Below, piece by piece: positions 18,028-27,469 of a stretch of DNA of 64,000 nt. The stretch's first letter is position 1. Each line of letters starts with the position of its first letter. The translations under genes and the position numbers were made by a program. The DNA comes from Opitutia bacterium (GTDB lineage Bacteria > Verrucomicrobiota > Verrucomicrobiia > Opitutales > Opitutaceae): positions 89,279-153,278 of the forward strand of contig CANJIU010000005.1 of the NCBI GenBank assembly GCA_947474365.1, read 5' to 3'. The notes beneath the pieces are model-generated. The model searched no databases and had not been told where the DNA came from. It was given only the letters and a program-made list of their open reading frames with translations.

Positions 18028-20349
18028 TTACTCGACGGGCGACTCCGCCACGAGCTTGCGGTAGGTTTCGCGCGCGTGGGCGTAGGCGGCCTTGGCGTCG
18101 GCCATCTCCTTGGCGGCGATGAAACGTTCCTTTTGTGACCAGCAGCGGTCGACGCTCTGCAGGCACCATTCGGCGCTGCGCCGTGAGGCGCGGATCGGCT
18201 GATTCCCAACAACGACGAAAATGGGGTTCGTGTGCGACGACGGCAAAATGCGCATCGCGACCCAGCTGCTGCGCTCGATCGCCGCGTCAAACGCCACATC
18301 CCGCACGCTGCCGTCGGCGACGATGTTTTTCTTCGCCACCGGATAACCGTTGACGATCAATTCGACGGTGACTTCGCGCGAGTCGCCGACGCGGGCGCGC
18401 TCAATGTCCCAATAGGGCTTGGCGTTCACTGCGCGGCGTTTGATTTCAGCCGAAGGCTCCAGGTTCAGTCGGCCAGCGACGCGGGCCGTGGCGTGGATTT
18501 TCCCCGGGCGGGCGAGCTTGAGCTCGCTGCCATTCTCGCCCATCCGCACCACCGTGTTGCCCTGACCTGCTTGGAATTCCATCAGGTGGCTTTTGCCGTC
18601 CCCGACGTAATTGCGGCCGGCGCGGATGCCCTCGCACCATTCCTCGTAGGTCCACTTGGGCGGCAGCTTGACATAGCTCCGGCCGAGGCCGACGCGTTCG
18701 CCGTAGATGCAGGGAAAATCTGTCTCGCCGCTGATGCGGGTGCGGAAGCCGACGTTCAGGGTGTGATACCAGATGTTGAGTTCCCACAAGTACGGCGTGT
18801 CGACGGTGGAGATGAAATCGACTGCCGGCACCAGCTTGCCGTCTGGGTCGGGTACCAGATGCGTGACGTCGACGATGTATTCGTTCGCGCCGATGCCGTT
18901 GTACGGTGGAATCACATAGTTCGGCAGGCTTTCACTGACCATTTTCAAGTCACCGGAGTTCTTGCTGTTACTGCTTTCGTTGGCGGCGACCGGCTGCAGG
19001 CCCCAGCCGGAGTGGGCCGGGCCGACGACGGCACCCTGCTTCTTGGCCCAGCGCAGGGTGTTCAAGCCCAGGGTTGGCCAGTGGGCGCTCGAGTCGCCAC
19101 CGGGATACATCTGCTCCTTGAGTCGCAGCAGGCAGAGATGGCCGCTCTGGTGCGAGCCAAAGCCGCTGACCTCCACGTCGTAGCGGAGGATGTAGGGAAA
19201 CGTGGATACCTTGTCGTCGGCACCGGTGAAGAACTGCTTTTGGTAGTCAAAGCACGGTCCCCAGGTGAGGTTGGCGCCGACCTTCAGATCCTCGCCGAGG
19301 CAATGCCGCATCATGTCGGGGGCGTGGACACCCTCGGACGGATTGACGTAGTGGGCGCAGCCGGCCGCGTGGATGTGATGGTCGCCCGACCACCAGCCGG
19401 ATTGGGAGGGATCGATCCAACGCTCGACCTTGAAGTCCCAGTGCTGTGTCTGTCGTCCGACCGTGAGCGTCTGTGATTTCGGCACGGACTCGGGGCCGCG
19501 TTGAAACTCGACGACGTAGGACCCGGCGGGGAGTCGCAGCTCCTCGCCGTCGGCGCGGTAAATCTGGGGATGAAAGGCGAAATCCGGTGCGAGCCGCTTG
19601 GCCTGCGAGGGATAAACTCGTCGCAGCTGATCCCGGATGACAAACGCGGCGGTGGTTGGCTGGTTGTTTTCGTCGCGCACGCGCAGGGTGACGACCTGCG
19701 CCGGTTCGCAGGTGAAGAGGATGTCGGCCTCGTTGCGGAAACCGATGTCCTGCGTGCCCTGACCGACGTCGAAGGAAAATTTGGCCTCCCGTTTGCCGGC
19801 GTCGCGGCTGTAGAGCTGGATGACGCGATACTCCAGTTCGAGGCCGCTGAGCGTGGCTTTGAGCGGTTGGGCGTCGAACATCTGGAGTTCGAGCCAACGG
19901 TCCGGGACGTCGCCCGCCGGCGAGTTAAACAGTCGTTGCGCGTTGCGGCTGCTGGCGCGCAGTGCCGCGGTGGCACCGGCCTCGTTTTGCACCTTCACGA
20001 GGAATTGTCGCCAACCCTGTTCGGACAACACGGGCCTGGCCGGGCCGGCGGCAACTTTCACGCGCATCTCCGGGTTGATGTTGACGAAGAAAAGACAGTG
20101 GCGGTCGAGGACCTCCTGCACGCGCACCCCTGCATCCTCCGCGCCGGGTGGAATGCTCTCGATGGCTTGCCGGTCGGCTGCCGGGAGGGGCGCACCTTGG
20201 TAGTCCATCGCATCGAGTACGCGTTTGATTTGGGCGGAGAGTGGTTGCCACTCGACGCGAGCGACGACGGGCAGGGCGGGTTCGGCGGCCCGAAGCAAGG
20301 TGAAGCCTGCCAGCAGGCCAAGGCTGCAGACAGCGCGCAGGGGATTCAT
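18028..20349 (-). CDS. Secreted CehA/McbA-family PHP-domain metallohydrolase
   Basis: A 773-residue exported protein. The signal peptide MNPLRAVCSLGLLAGFTLLR precedes about 300 residues of beta-rich sequence. A PHP-type metal-binding domain then opens with SGDHHIHAAGC (Asp323, His324, His325, His327), and later GPAHSGWG and GETDFPCIYG contribute probable metal ligands. This arrangement matches the CehA/McbA group, named after carbaryl hydrolases but mostly of unknown substrate and often found in saccharide loci as predicted phosphoesterases. The C-terminus (AAKEMADAKAAYAHARETYR) is helical. It follows the TonB receptor gene by 18 bases, so the two are almost certainly co-expressed. A hydrolytic role on a ligand imported by that receptor is the natural inference. 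Confidence 0.75.
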   Translation of the reverse strand: MNPLRAVCSLGLLAGFTLLRAAEPALPVVARVEWQPLSAQIKRVLDAMDYQGAPLPAADRQAIESIPPGAEDAGVRVQEVLDRHCLFFVNINPEMRVKVAAGPARPVLSEQGWRQFLVKVQNEAGATAALRASSRNAQRLFNSPAGDVPDRWLELQMFDAQPLKATLSGLELEYRVIQLYSRDAGKREAKFSFDVGQGTQDIGFRNEADILFTCEPAQVVTLRVRDENNQPTTAAFVIRDQLRRVYPSQAKRLAPDFAFHPQIYRADGEELRLPAGSYVVEFQRGPESVPKSQTLTVGRQTQHWDFKVERWIDPSQSGWWSGDHHIHAAGCAHYVNPSEGVHAPDMMRHCLGEDLKVGANLTWGPCFDYQKQFFTGADDKVSTFPYILRYDVEVSGFGSHQSGHLCLLRLKEQMYPGGDSSAHWPTLGLNTLRWAKKQGAVVGPAHSGWGLQPVAANESSNSKNSGDLKMVSESLPNYVIPPYNGIGANEYIVDVTHLVPDPDGKLVPAVDFISTVDTPYLWELNIWYHTLNVGFRTRISGETDFPCIYGERVGLGRSYVKLPPKWTYEEWCEGIRAGRNYVGDGKSHLMEFQAGQGNTVVRMGENGSELKLARPGKIHATARVAGRLNLEPSAEIKRRAVNAKPYWDIERARVGDSREVTVELIVNGYPVAKKNIVADGSVRDVAFDAAIERSSWVAMRILPSSHTNPIFVVVGNQPIRASRRSAEWCLQSVDRCWSQKERFIAAKEMADAKAAYAHARETYRKLVAESPVE

Positions 20350-20367
20350 GTGGGGTGGGTTTTCGCC

Positions 20368-23300
20368 TTACAAATCAAACGTGGCGCTCACGATGAACTG
20401 TCGCGGATCGATGATGCGAAATCCGCTGGAGCGACCATTGGGGTACGCGCTGATCGGCTGAAGCCGGCCGCCTTCCTGCAGGTTGCGTACATTGAATTGC
20501 AGGGTTGTGCCCACCTTGTCGGCGAAGAGCCGCGTGCGGTACGTCACGAACGAATCGATGTACAGGTGCGCCTTGTCCCACACGGGGCGATTCGGATCGA
20601 GATCGGTGATAACCGCCGGGAGCTGCTGCAGTCCGTAATAGCCGATTGCGCCCTTGTCCTCCCAGCGCAGCGCTCCGCCGACGGTGAAGCGTTTCAGGTA
20701 TTTCTGGTCGGTGATTCCGGCGAGGCGGTAGCTGGTGCTGAGGTTGGCGCGGTATTTCCGGACTTGCGGGCGGCTCTTGCCTTCCGTGGCCTTGGCCACG
20801 CCCAGCGGGGCCGTGACGTTCGCCGCAAGCAGTTCGGAGGCTGAGGCGATATTGCCATAGCGCTCGGTGAACCAGGGGCGGTTCAGCTCGGGGTCGATGA
20901 GCTTTTGCCAGACCGGCATCCGCTCGGCGATCCAAGCTGTCATTCCCGGCGCCATGTTGGAGTTGATCGACTCCTGCCGCGTGACGTTGAGCTTCAGCGT
21001 CCAGTGGGTGGTTGGGTTGTAGTTGATCTCGACCTCGGTGCCCTTGGCGACGACATCTTCAGTCTCGGCGAGATCGTCGGTCAGCGTGGAAATGTATTTC
21101 TTGTCCAGGCCGATCAGGGTCGCGACCTGCGTGTCAACTTGGTCCTTGGTCAAGGTCTGCCCCTTGGCGGCGGCCGCGCGCGTGACCCAGCCGGTGGCGA
21201 GCGGCACGAGGTTGAAGGGCGTCTGGGCCCGGTTGGGTGTGTCGAAATCAAGTCCCCGCAGGCGGGTGGCGAGTGTGGCGCTCTGGCCGTTGCGCGAGTT
21301 GATTTGCTTGGTCTCGTAGCGGTTGATCCGGGCGAAAAGTTTTCCGTCGAGGAGGTTCAGGCTGAAACCGTAGTCCTTGCCCTTGCCGCTCGGGTCCGGC
21401 AGCGGGTTGAGGTGAAGGTCGACGGCATACGAATTCGGCTGGAAGCTGTCCGAAGCGTTGGCGTGCAGGTACAGCCACTTCAGCGGCTTGGCGACGACGC
21501 CGGCGGTCTTGGTCTGGCCCTGGTTGAACGCCCAATTGCGCGCGGCCCATTGGTAGAGCGAATTTTCGTTCAGATGGATGCCGTCTGCCTGCAATACGGG
21601 ATTAACGCCCGTGGTATTGTAATTGCGGTCGTTGCGCAGGCCGAAGGTGGTGATGAGCCGGTCCTGCAGGAAATAGCTCTGCAACACGGCGCCACGGGTC
21701 TTGAGGATTTGATGGGTATTGCCGCCGGCGGCCGTCGCATCGGTGGCGATGGCCGGCCCAATCGTCGCGTTCTCCGTCTTGATGTTGTTCGTGAGCGCAT
21801 TTCCCCAGCGGTACGGATACTGTCCCATGGCGAACGGCGCGGGACCGTAGTCGACGTTCTGCCCGGTGGCGTCACCGACGTAGTAGCGGAAATAGTTAAT
21901 TGTCACCACGGTGGATGGGTCGGATCGCGGGGTGCCGGCCGGCAGCCAGGCGTGGTCCGAGATGATCGCGTCGCGATACGTGATGCGCCGCTGCACGACG
22001 TCCTTGTATTCGCCGTAACCGGAAAGCTGATGCATGCCGATCCAGGCGAGCGGGGACTTTTCGCGGCGCAGGTCCAGGCGGTAGGCGAGCTGGGTGCGGT
22101 AGGTGTTGCGGAGGAGGGGATTTTCGTACGATGACGGGCGCCAGACGCCGACGAACGTCCGGCCAACGAACGGGTTGACGGAGCCGTCCGGGAGGCGCGT
22201 GTTCGCGTCGACGAAGAGATTGCCCGAAGAGCCCTGGCTGTCTGCCGTGCCCATCAGGTCGCGGCGATAGCGTTGGGAGTCTTCCCGGTAGAAGCCCGCT
22301 TCCATCGCGAGCAGGTGCCGCGGGGTGTTGAGGAAGATCTGCTCAAACTCGAGGTGCGTGGTCCGCGTAAGGTCGCGGAGCCGGTTGACCGCGGCGAGGT
22401 TGACGGACGACCAATCGTAGATCGACTTGTCGCTCACGTTGGGGTTGTTGGAAAAAAGCGGCTGCCCGGTGCGGACATCCTCAGGTTGGGAATTGACGAG
22501 AAACACCGCGACGTCGCGCGTGGCCGGATTCGTCGTGGAGGATCCCTGCGTCGGGCCCCACCAGCCGACCGCGCCGTTCCCGTCGACGAACATCGTCGAG
22601 TTGGTCCGACCCGTTCCCGCGGCGTTGGCGAGACCGCGCGGGAGCGCGCCGATCCCGATGGCGGCGGTGCCCTGCACGCCGTTGATCGTCACGCGTGAGG
22701 TCACGGGGTCCCACAGCGGTGAGCCGGCGGCTTTCCATCCCGTGACGGCGTCGCGCGGCGTCGTGGTGTTGGGGCGGTTACCCTCGTTTTTGTAATAGGA
22801 GAAGGACGCGCTGAGCGTGGTCAGCTTGAACGGCTGATATTTCACCATGCCGTTGTAGCGCCGCGTGTCGGTGCCGGACGGCTTGCGGTCGAAGCCGTCG
22901 TGCTGCACCACCGCGCTTCCGCGCACGGCGAGCACGTTTTTGAGGATCACGCGGTTCAGGTCGAGGCTGCTGCGGTAGCCGTCGTAGCTGTCCGCGCGGG
23001 CAGTGAGCTGCGAGCGGTTGCGGGTGAGATTCGCGCTTGCCGGCTGGACGTTGACGGTGCCCGAGGCGTTGCCGAGGCCGAAGACGTTGGCGTTGGGGCC
23101 GCGGCTGATTTCGACCGAGTCCATGTTGATCGGATCCATCGGAACGCGCCCGCTGGTTTCGAAATTGCCGAAGGCGGTGTTGGCCGGACCGACGCCGCGG
23201 ATGCGGTTGGCATTGCCCGGGTTGAGCTGGGTGTTGTCGAGCGGCGCGCCGTTGCGGTCGAAGGAATAGTCGGTGAACGTGCCCGTGCCCTCCGTGCCCG

Positions 23301-23649
23301 CCTCGTAGAGGAAGATGTCGTTCATATCGAGGAGCGCGAAATCACTCATCTGCTCCTTGGTGATCACGGTGATCGAGGAGGCAAGGTCCTCGACCTTGGA
23401 GTTCAGGCGGGTGCCGGACATGGTGTTCGACGCTCGATAGCCGCGGTCGTCCGACCGGACTTCGAAGGGGGAGAGCACGAGGGTTTCGTCGGCTCCCGGT
23501 GTGGTCGTCTTGCGCGATGCGCTCGAGGAGTTGGCGGCGCTGTCCGCGGCGAACACGGCCGCGGAAATCGAGAGAAAGAGGGAACCGGAAAGCGCCGGCA
23601 GGAGGCAGGAGAACCGGGGCCGAGGGGAACGAATCTGGGTGGCTTGCAT
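20368..23649 (-). CDS. TonB-dependent outer-membrane receptor
   Basis: The third TonB-dependent receptor, about 1093 residues. The start at 23649 (MQATQIRSPRPRFSCLLPAL) gives a signal peptide ending near AAVFA; the frame is open to 23856, but no better start is seen. The pattern LVLSPFEV, then GYRASNTMSGTRLNSKVEDL, matches the other two receptors. Plug motifs RIRGVG and VEISRGPNANVFGLGNASGT follow. The protein ends FIVSATFDL. A perfect ten-base inverted repeat lies about 155 bases upstream of the start, and iolG is the preceding gene on the strand. The downstream CehA-type gene is almost adjacent. The ligand may be inositol-linked material or another sugar; neighbours are the only evidence. 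Confidence 0.92.
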   Translation of the reverse strand: MQATQIRSPRPRFSCLLPALSGSLFLSISAAVFAADSAANSSSASRKTTTPGADETLVLSPFEVRSDDRGYRASNTMSGTRLNSKVEDLASSITVITKEQMSDFALLDMNDIFLYEAGTEGTGTFTDYSFDRNGAPLDNTQLNPGNANRIRGVGPANTAFGNFETSGRVPMDPINMDSVEISRGPNANVFGLGNASGTVNVQPASANLTRNRSQLTARADSYDGYRSSLDLNRVILKNVLAVRGSAVVQHDGFDRKPSGTDTRRYNGMVKYQPFKLTTLSASFSYYKNEGNRPNTTTPRDAVTGWKAAGSPLWDPVTSRVTINGVQGTAAIGIGALPRGLANAAGTGRTNSTMFVDGNGAVGWWGPTQGSSTTNPATRDVAVFLVNSQPEDVRTGQPLFSNNPNVSDKSIYDWSSVNLAAVNRLRDLTRTTHLEFEQIFLNTPRHLLAMEAGFYREDSQRYRRDLMGTADSQGSSGNLFVDANTRLPDGSVNPFVGRTFVGVWRPSSYENPLLRNTYRTQLAYRLDLRREKSPLAWIGMHQLSGYGEYKDVVQRRITYRDAIISDHAWLPAGTPRSDPSTVVTINYFRYYVGDATGQNVDYGPAPFAMGQYPYRWGNALTNNIKTENATIGPAIATDATAAGGNTHQILKTRGAVLQSYFLQDRLITTFGLRNDRNYNTTGVNPVLQADGIHLNENSLYQWAARNWAFNQGQTKTAGVVAKPLKWLYLHANASDSFQPNSYAVDLHLNPLPDPSGKGKDYGFSLNLLDGKLFARINRYETKQINSRNGQSATLATRLRGLDFDTPNRAQTPFNLVPLATGWVTRAAAAKGQTLTKDQVDTQVATLIGLDKKYISTLTDDLAETEDVVAKGTEVEINYNPTTHWTLKLNVTRQESINSNMAPGMTAWIAERMPVWQKLIDPELNRPWFTERYGNIASASELLAANVTAPLGVAKATEGKSRPQVRKYRANLSTSYRLAGITDQKYLKRFTVGGALRWEDKGAIGYYGLQQLPAVITDLDPNRPVWDKAHLYIDSFVTYRTRLFADKVGTTLQFNVRNLQEGGRLQPISAYPNGRSSGFRIIDPRQFIVSATFDL

Positions 23650-23803
23650 GTTGAAATCTAGGGTAAAACGGAACGACGCCGGGACGCGAGGTACAAACGA
23701 TGTCGCGGTGATCCGCGCAAGGTTGCGAAGCGACGGGGAACGTGGAGGAAAAGTTCTACGGGCCGCCCGTGCTGATGCGAGGCGATATTCGCGGTGACGG
23801 AAT

Positions 23804-23831
23804 GCACCGAACCACCGTGACGGTTCGGTGC
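23804..23831. promoter_or_regulatory. Perfect inverted repeat between iolG and the TonB receptor gene
   Basis: GCACCGAACC at 23804-23813 and GGTTCGGTGC at 23822-23831 form a ten-base perfect stem with an eight-base loop. It lies in the 229-base gap before the minus-strand TonB receptor start. No T-run follows on either strand, so an operator or RNA hairpin is as likely as a terminator. Confidence 0.55.
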
Positions 23832-23878
23832 CGCGATTCATACCCGCTACGGGCACGGACCGCTTTCGAGCCTGCCCG

Positions 23879-24865
23879 TCAGAGTTTGACCGGCCGGCCC
23901 GTCTTCAGCGACTTCACAGCGGCTTCCGCCAGGACGATCGCCTGACGCCCATCCTCTGCTCCCACGGGCATCGGCTTCCGGCTTTCCACCGCATCGACAA
24001 AGGCGCTGAGCTCAGCCCGGTAAGCGTCCGCGTAGCGCTCAAGGAAGAAATAGAGCGGCTTGTCCCCCGTCACTGCCGAGGCGTCGGCGAGCTCGACCGT
24101 GGTGGCCGTGCGGTTCCCCGCCATCAGCCGCCCCTTGGAACCGTGGACCTCCAGGCGCTGGTCGTAACCGTAACTGGCGCGCCGGCAATTGTTGATGTGG
24201 CAGAGTCGCCCTGAAGGCGTCTTCATCACGATCATCACCGAGTCGGTGTCGCCGATGGCCTTAACCGCCGGGTCGACGAGACAGGAGCCGTAGGCAAAAA
24301 GCTCGTGCGGTTCCTCTCCCAACAGCCAGCGGGCCATATCGAAATCGTGGATCGTCATGTCGCGGAGTTGTCCACCCGAAACCTTCAGATAGGAAATTGG
24401 CGGCAACCCCGGATCGCGGCTCGAGATGATCACCTGCTCCACGTTGCCGATGTCGCCACGCCCGATTCGGGCGTGCAATGAACTGAAACTGGGGTCGAAG
24501 CGGCGGTTGAAGCCGACGAACATCGGGACTTTCGCCTTTTTAACGGCGGCGAGGCAGGCATCGACGCGCTTGAGTGACAGGTCGATGGGTTTCTCGCAGA
24601 AGATTGCCTTGCCCGCCCGCGCTGCCGCAATAGCCAGGTCGGCATGGGTGTCGGTGGACGAGGCGATGATCACCGCGTCGACATTCCGGTCGGCAAAAAC
24701 CTCCGCCACGGTGGCCACGCGCGCGCCGTGGCGGTCGGCGAGGGTTTTTGCCGCGGCTGCATTGACGTCGACGATGTGGAGCAGCTGGGCGTTGGGCATG
24801 GCCGCGAGGTTGGCGGCGTGGATGGCGCCGATGCGACCGGCACCGAATTGAGCAAATCGAAGCAT
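23879..24865 (-). CDS. iolG: Inositol 2-dehydrogenase-like (Gfo/Idh/MocA family)
   Basis: A 328-residue NAD(P)-dependent oxidoreductase that, by family and location, oxidises myo-inositol to 2-keto-myo-inositol, the first step of inositol breakdown. The Rossmann start is FAQFGAGRIGAIHAANLA; the nucleotide-binding half continues to FCEKPIDLSL with the family EKP lysine. The signature GGQLRDMTIHDFDMARWL, which carries the catalytic Asp/His pair in IolG proteins, is present, as is GFNRRFDPSF. There is no signal peptide, so it is cytoplasmic. The gene follows the NPP-type phosphodiesterase by 66 bases in the iolB-D-E run. A scyllo-inositol or other cyclitol specificity is possible. Confidence 0.87.
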   Translation of the reverse strand: MLRFAQFGAGRIGAIHAANLAAMPNAQLLHIVDVNAAAAKTLADRHGARVATVAEVFADRNVDAVIIASSTDTHADLAIAAARAGKAIFCEKPIDLSLKRVDACLAAVKKAKVPMFVGFNRRFDPSFSSLHARIGRGDIGNVEQVIISSRDPGLPPISYLKVSGGQLRDMTIHDFDMARWLLGEEPHELFAYGSCLVDPAVKAIGDTDSVMIVMKTPSGRLCHINNCRRASYGYDQRLEVHGSKGRLMAGNRTATTVELADASAVTGDKPLYFFLERYADAYRAELSAFVDAVESRKPMPVGAEDGRQAIVLAEAAVKSLKTGRPVKL

Positions 24866-24931
24866 AGGAGATGGAAAAGTTGAGAGCTGAGAGTTGAGGA
24901 TTGAGAGCCGTAAAAATGGGCGGGCCGGATG

Positions 24932-26284
24932 TCACCTGCCGAGCAGGATTTCCTCCAGCACCTTGCCCTCCACGTCCGGCAGCGGGATGTCGAGGAGGCG
25001 GGCAATCGTGGGCGCGACATCGAGGTTGCGCACGCGATCGAGGGTAACGCCCTTCCGGATGCCGGCGCCGCTGGCGAGGAAGATTCCGTCGAGCTCCGGG
25101 TCGGACGACGGATAGCCGTGGGTGCCGCTGTAGTTGACGGACGGTCCGACTGTTTCATCGCCGGCCGCCGCGCCGCTGAACGCGTATCCGGCCTTCGGAT
25201 AGAGGATGAGTTCGCCCATGCCCTGGTTTTCCGCTGGCGTTGGCATGCCGCGGGAGTGCGCGGCCTCGGCGGCGTCGAGGACCTCTGCTACTCCCTCGGT
25301 TCGGGAGAAAAGCTCCTTCAGCTTCGGCACCAATTCCCCGCGCCGGGCGGGATCGGTGACGTAGACGAACGCGATTCCGCCCTGCGTGCCGGCGAACGCG
25401 TCGCACTGGGCGATGTTGGCGCCGGCGCTGCGGAGCAAGCCCGCCTTCTTCAGCACGACGTTGGCGTGGACGTATTTCTCCACCTTCTTGAAGCCGTGGT
25501 CGGTCGTCACGATGATCGTGGTCTGCGCCCGGCGTCCGCTGGCGTCGATTACGCGGAGCAACTCGCCCACGAGCCGATCGGCGAGCGCGAGCGCTGAAAT
25601 GCTCGGCGGCGAGCCCGGCCCGTAGCGGTGGTGCGTCGAATCGGTGTTGAGCGTATGGTAAAGGAGGAGATTGGGATGGTGCTGGGTGAAAATAAAACCG
25701 GCCGCACGCGTCCACAGTTCGTCCCGCCAGACAATGTTGCGTTTGCCCGAGCGCGCCGCTTCCACTTCGGCGGAGGTGGCGATTCCGGCGGCGATCATCT
25801 CGCGTGGGAGGACCGCGTCGGGATCAGGCAATTCGGCAAAGCTCCACGTGATGGTTTTGGGCCGCGTGATCGCCACCCAGTCCACCTCGGCGGTCGTGAG
25901 CCCGGCGGCGAACGCGGCATCGTATACGGTCGGCACCCGCACCAGCTGGGCCTTGTCGACCCAGGGCTCGATCTTGTTCGGTTTGCCCGGTCCGCCGCGG
26001 ACGACCAGGCCGTTGTAGAGCACGCCGTGTTTTGCCGGGGGCACACCCGTGACGAGACTCGTGTGATTGGGCCACGTGATCGCCGGATTCACGATCGTCA
26101 TGGCTTTGGCGACACTCCCGTTGGCGGCGAGCTGGCGCAAATGGGGCAGGGGAATCGACTCGTCGCGCCACAGGTAAGAGGGAAAGCCGTCGATGCTGAT
26201 GAGCACGACGTGGCGGTCCTTTTCCGCGGCGGCAAGCGATGCGGTCAGGAGGGAAAGGAGGGTGAGGAGGTGGCGAAGGCGCAT
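24932..26284 (-). CDS. Secreted NPP-type phosphodiesterase (alkaline phosphatase superfamily)
   Basis: A 450-residue exported enzyme of the type I phosphodiesterase/nucleotide pyrophosphatase group. The start at 26284 gives a signal peptide (MRLRHLLTLLSLLTASLAAA). Active-site features are Asp32 in LISIDGFPSYLW, the nucleophile Thr70 in AITWPNHTSLVTG, NTDSTHHRYGP with metal ligands, and VTTDHGFKKV. NPP-type enzymes hydrolyse phosphodiesters such as nucleotides, glycerophosphodiesters and lysophospholipids. The position inside the inositol cluster, between the transaldolase-like gene and iolG, suggests a phosphodiester that carries inositol, for example glycerophosphoinositol; this is inference. 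The frame is open back to 26806, overlapping the transaldolase gene in another frame, so the internal ATG is preferred. Confidence 0.85.
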   Translation of the reverse strand: MRLRHLLTLLSLLTASLAAAEKDRHVVLISIDGFPSYLWRDESIPLPHLRQLAANGSVAKAMTIVNPAITWPNHTSLVTGVPPAKHGVLYNGLVVRGGPGKPNKIEPWVDKAQLVRVPTVYDAAFAAGLTTAEVDWVAITRPKTITWSFAELPDPDAVLPREMIAAGIATSAEVEAARSGKRNIVWRDELWTRAAGFIFTQHHPNLLLYHTLNTDSTHHRYGPGSPPSISALALADRLVGELLRVIDASGRRAQTTIIVTTDHGFKKVEKYVHANVVLKKAGLLRSAGANIAQCDAFAGTQGGIAFVYVTDPARRGELVPKLKELFSRTEGVAEVLDAAEAAHSRGMPTPAENQGMGELILYPKAGYAFSGAAAGDETVGPSVNYSGTHGYPSSDPELDGIFLASGAGIRKGVTLDRVRNLDVAPTIARLLDIPLPDVEGKVLEEILLGR

Positions 26285-26348
26285 CGGTTGGCTTGGCGGA
26301 CGGTTTGCCCGCCGAAGGCGGAGGGCGGGAGCCCCGGAGTTCAGAGCA

Positions 26349-27410
26349 CTAGATTGGCAGCATGCGCGCACGCACCGAAGTGAGCAAATCATCATAGCCC
26401 CCGAGAAATTGACTGAGCGTGTGCTGGGTGGCGCCGTAACCGAGGAATTCCGCCGGCGGCATGCCGTCTTCGTCGTGCGCCCGGTTGAAGTCGGGGAATT
26501 TGGCGCGCAATTCGGCCATGATGGCCGGCTCCACGGACTGTTCGAGCGTGAGCGAGGGGACAGTCGGTGAGACGTTGAACTTGGTCCACCAGGTGTACGG
26601 CACCGTCTGCAACACCTCGCGCCCGATGATCTGCGACCAGTGTCCCTCGTGGCGGTAGGCGGCGGCGAGCAGCGTGCCGATGCGGCCGCTTCGCTGGAAA
26701 ATGCGGTGCGCGTTTTTGAAAACGGCAATGCCGGCCCAGTCGAGCACTCCGGGAGTGACGTCGATTTTTTCCTTGGCCGCGACACGCTTGAGGTGATCGT
26801 CGACACGGCCGATCATCAGCGTGATGTAGGGACGAATCGCATCAGCGTCCCGGCCCGCCCCCCGCGCGCGCTTCAGTCCGCGTTCAAACGCCCCCGCCAC
26901 GGCGAGCGCCTGCGGCACAGTGAAGCTCACTGTGGCGTTTACGCGGATCCCGCGCGCGGTCATCTCCTCGATCGCGTCGATTCCGACGGCGGTGGCTGGG
27001 GCCTTGATCGCGATGTTCGGGGCGAGGGATGCGAGCTGCGTCGCCTGCGCGACCATCAATTCTCGATTGGGATAATACTTGGGGTTCACCTGGGCCGAGA
27101 GGTAGCCCTTCACGCCGCGGGTGGCGTCGAACACGGGCTTGAGTCGGGACGCGGCGTCGATGGCCAGGGTGTGAATCAGTTTCCACGCGATGTCGTCCTC
27201 GGTGGCCGACGGATTCTCGGCGACGAGCCGGTCGATGATCGGGTTGCAGAGGGCGGGCTGTGCCTTCACGGCCTGCGAAACGATGACGGGATTCGACGTG
27301 CCGCCGACGGCACCAAGGGCGACCGCCTCGCTCAGTTCGTCGGGGACGCCGGAGTCGTTCCACCAATCGGCGCCGAGCGCCGTCATCTGGGACATGCGGG
27401 AGGAGTTCAT
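26349..27410 (-). CDS. Transaldolase-family protein in the inositol cluster
   Basis: A 353-residue class I aldolase-fold protein of the transaldolase family. The start resembles transaldolase strand 1 (GAVGGTSNPVIVSQAV), and the Schiff-base lysine is Lys136 in NIAIKAPATAVGID. VNATVSFTVPQA and LMIGRVDDHL follow as in bacterial transaldolases. It is longer than TalB (about 317) and its C-terminus (FLGYGATQHTLSQFLGG) is distinctive, so it is a diverged subgroup and not a plain pentose-phosphate enzyme. It sits between iolE and the phosphodiesterase gene with gaps of about 60 bases. The usual IolC and IolJ genes are missing from the window. I propose that it takes the dihydroxyacetone unit from unphosphorylated 5-dehydro-2-deoxygluconate. 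The family is clear; the substrate is inferred. Confidence 0.85.
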   Translation of the reverse strand: MNSSRMSQMTALGADWWNDSGVPDELSEAVALGAVGGTSNPVIVSQAVKAQPALCNPIIDRLVAENPSATEDDIAWKLIHTLAIDAASRLKPVFDATRGVKGYLSAQVNPKYYPNRELMVAQATQLASLAPNIAIKAPATAVGIDAIEEMTARGIRVNATVSFTVPQALAVAGAFERGLKRARGAGRDADAIRPYITLMIGRVDDHLKRVAAKEKIDVTPGVLDWAGIAVFKNAHRIFQRSGRIGTLLAAAYRHEGHWSQIIGREVLQTVPYTWWTKFNVSPTVPSLTLEQSVEPAIMAELRAKFPDFNRAHDEDGMPPAEFLGYGATQHTLSQFLGGYDDLLTSVRARMLPI

Positions 27411-27469
27411 GAAATTTTCAGTCTAATTGCGCGGGGTCGGAACGGGCCGCTCGCGTTCGCGGGAGGGCA

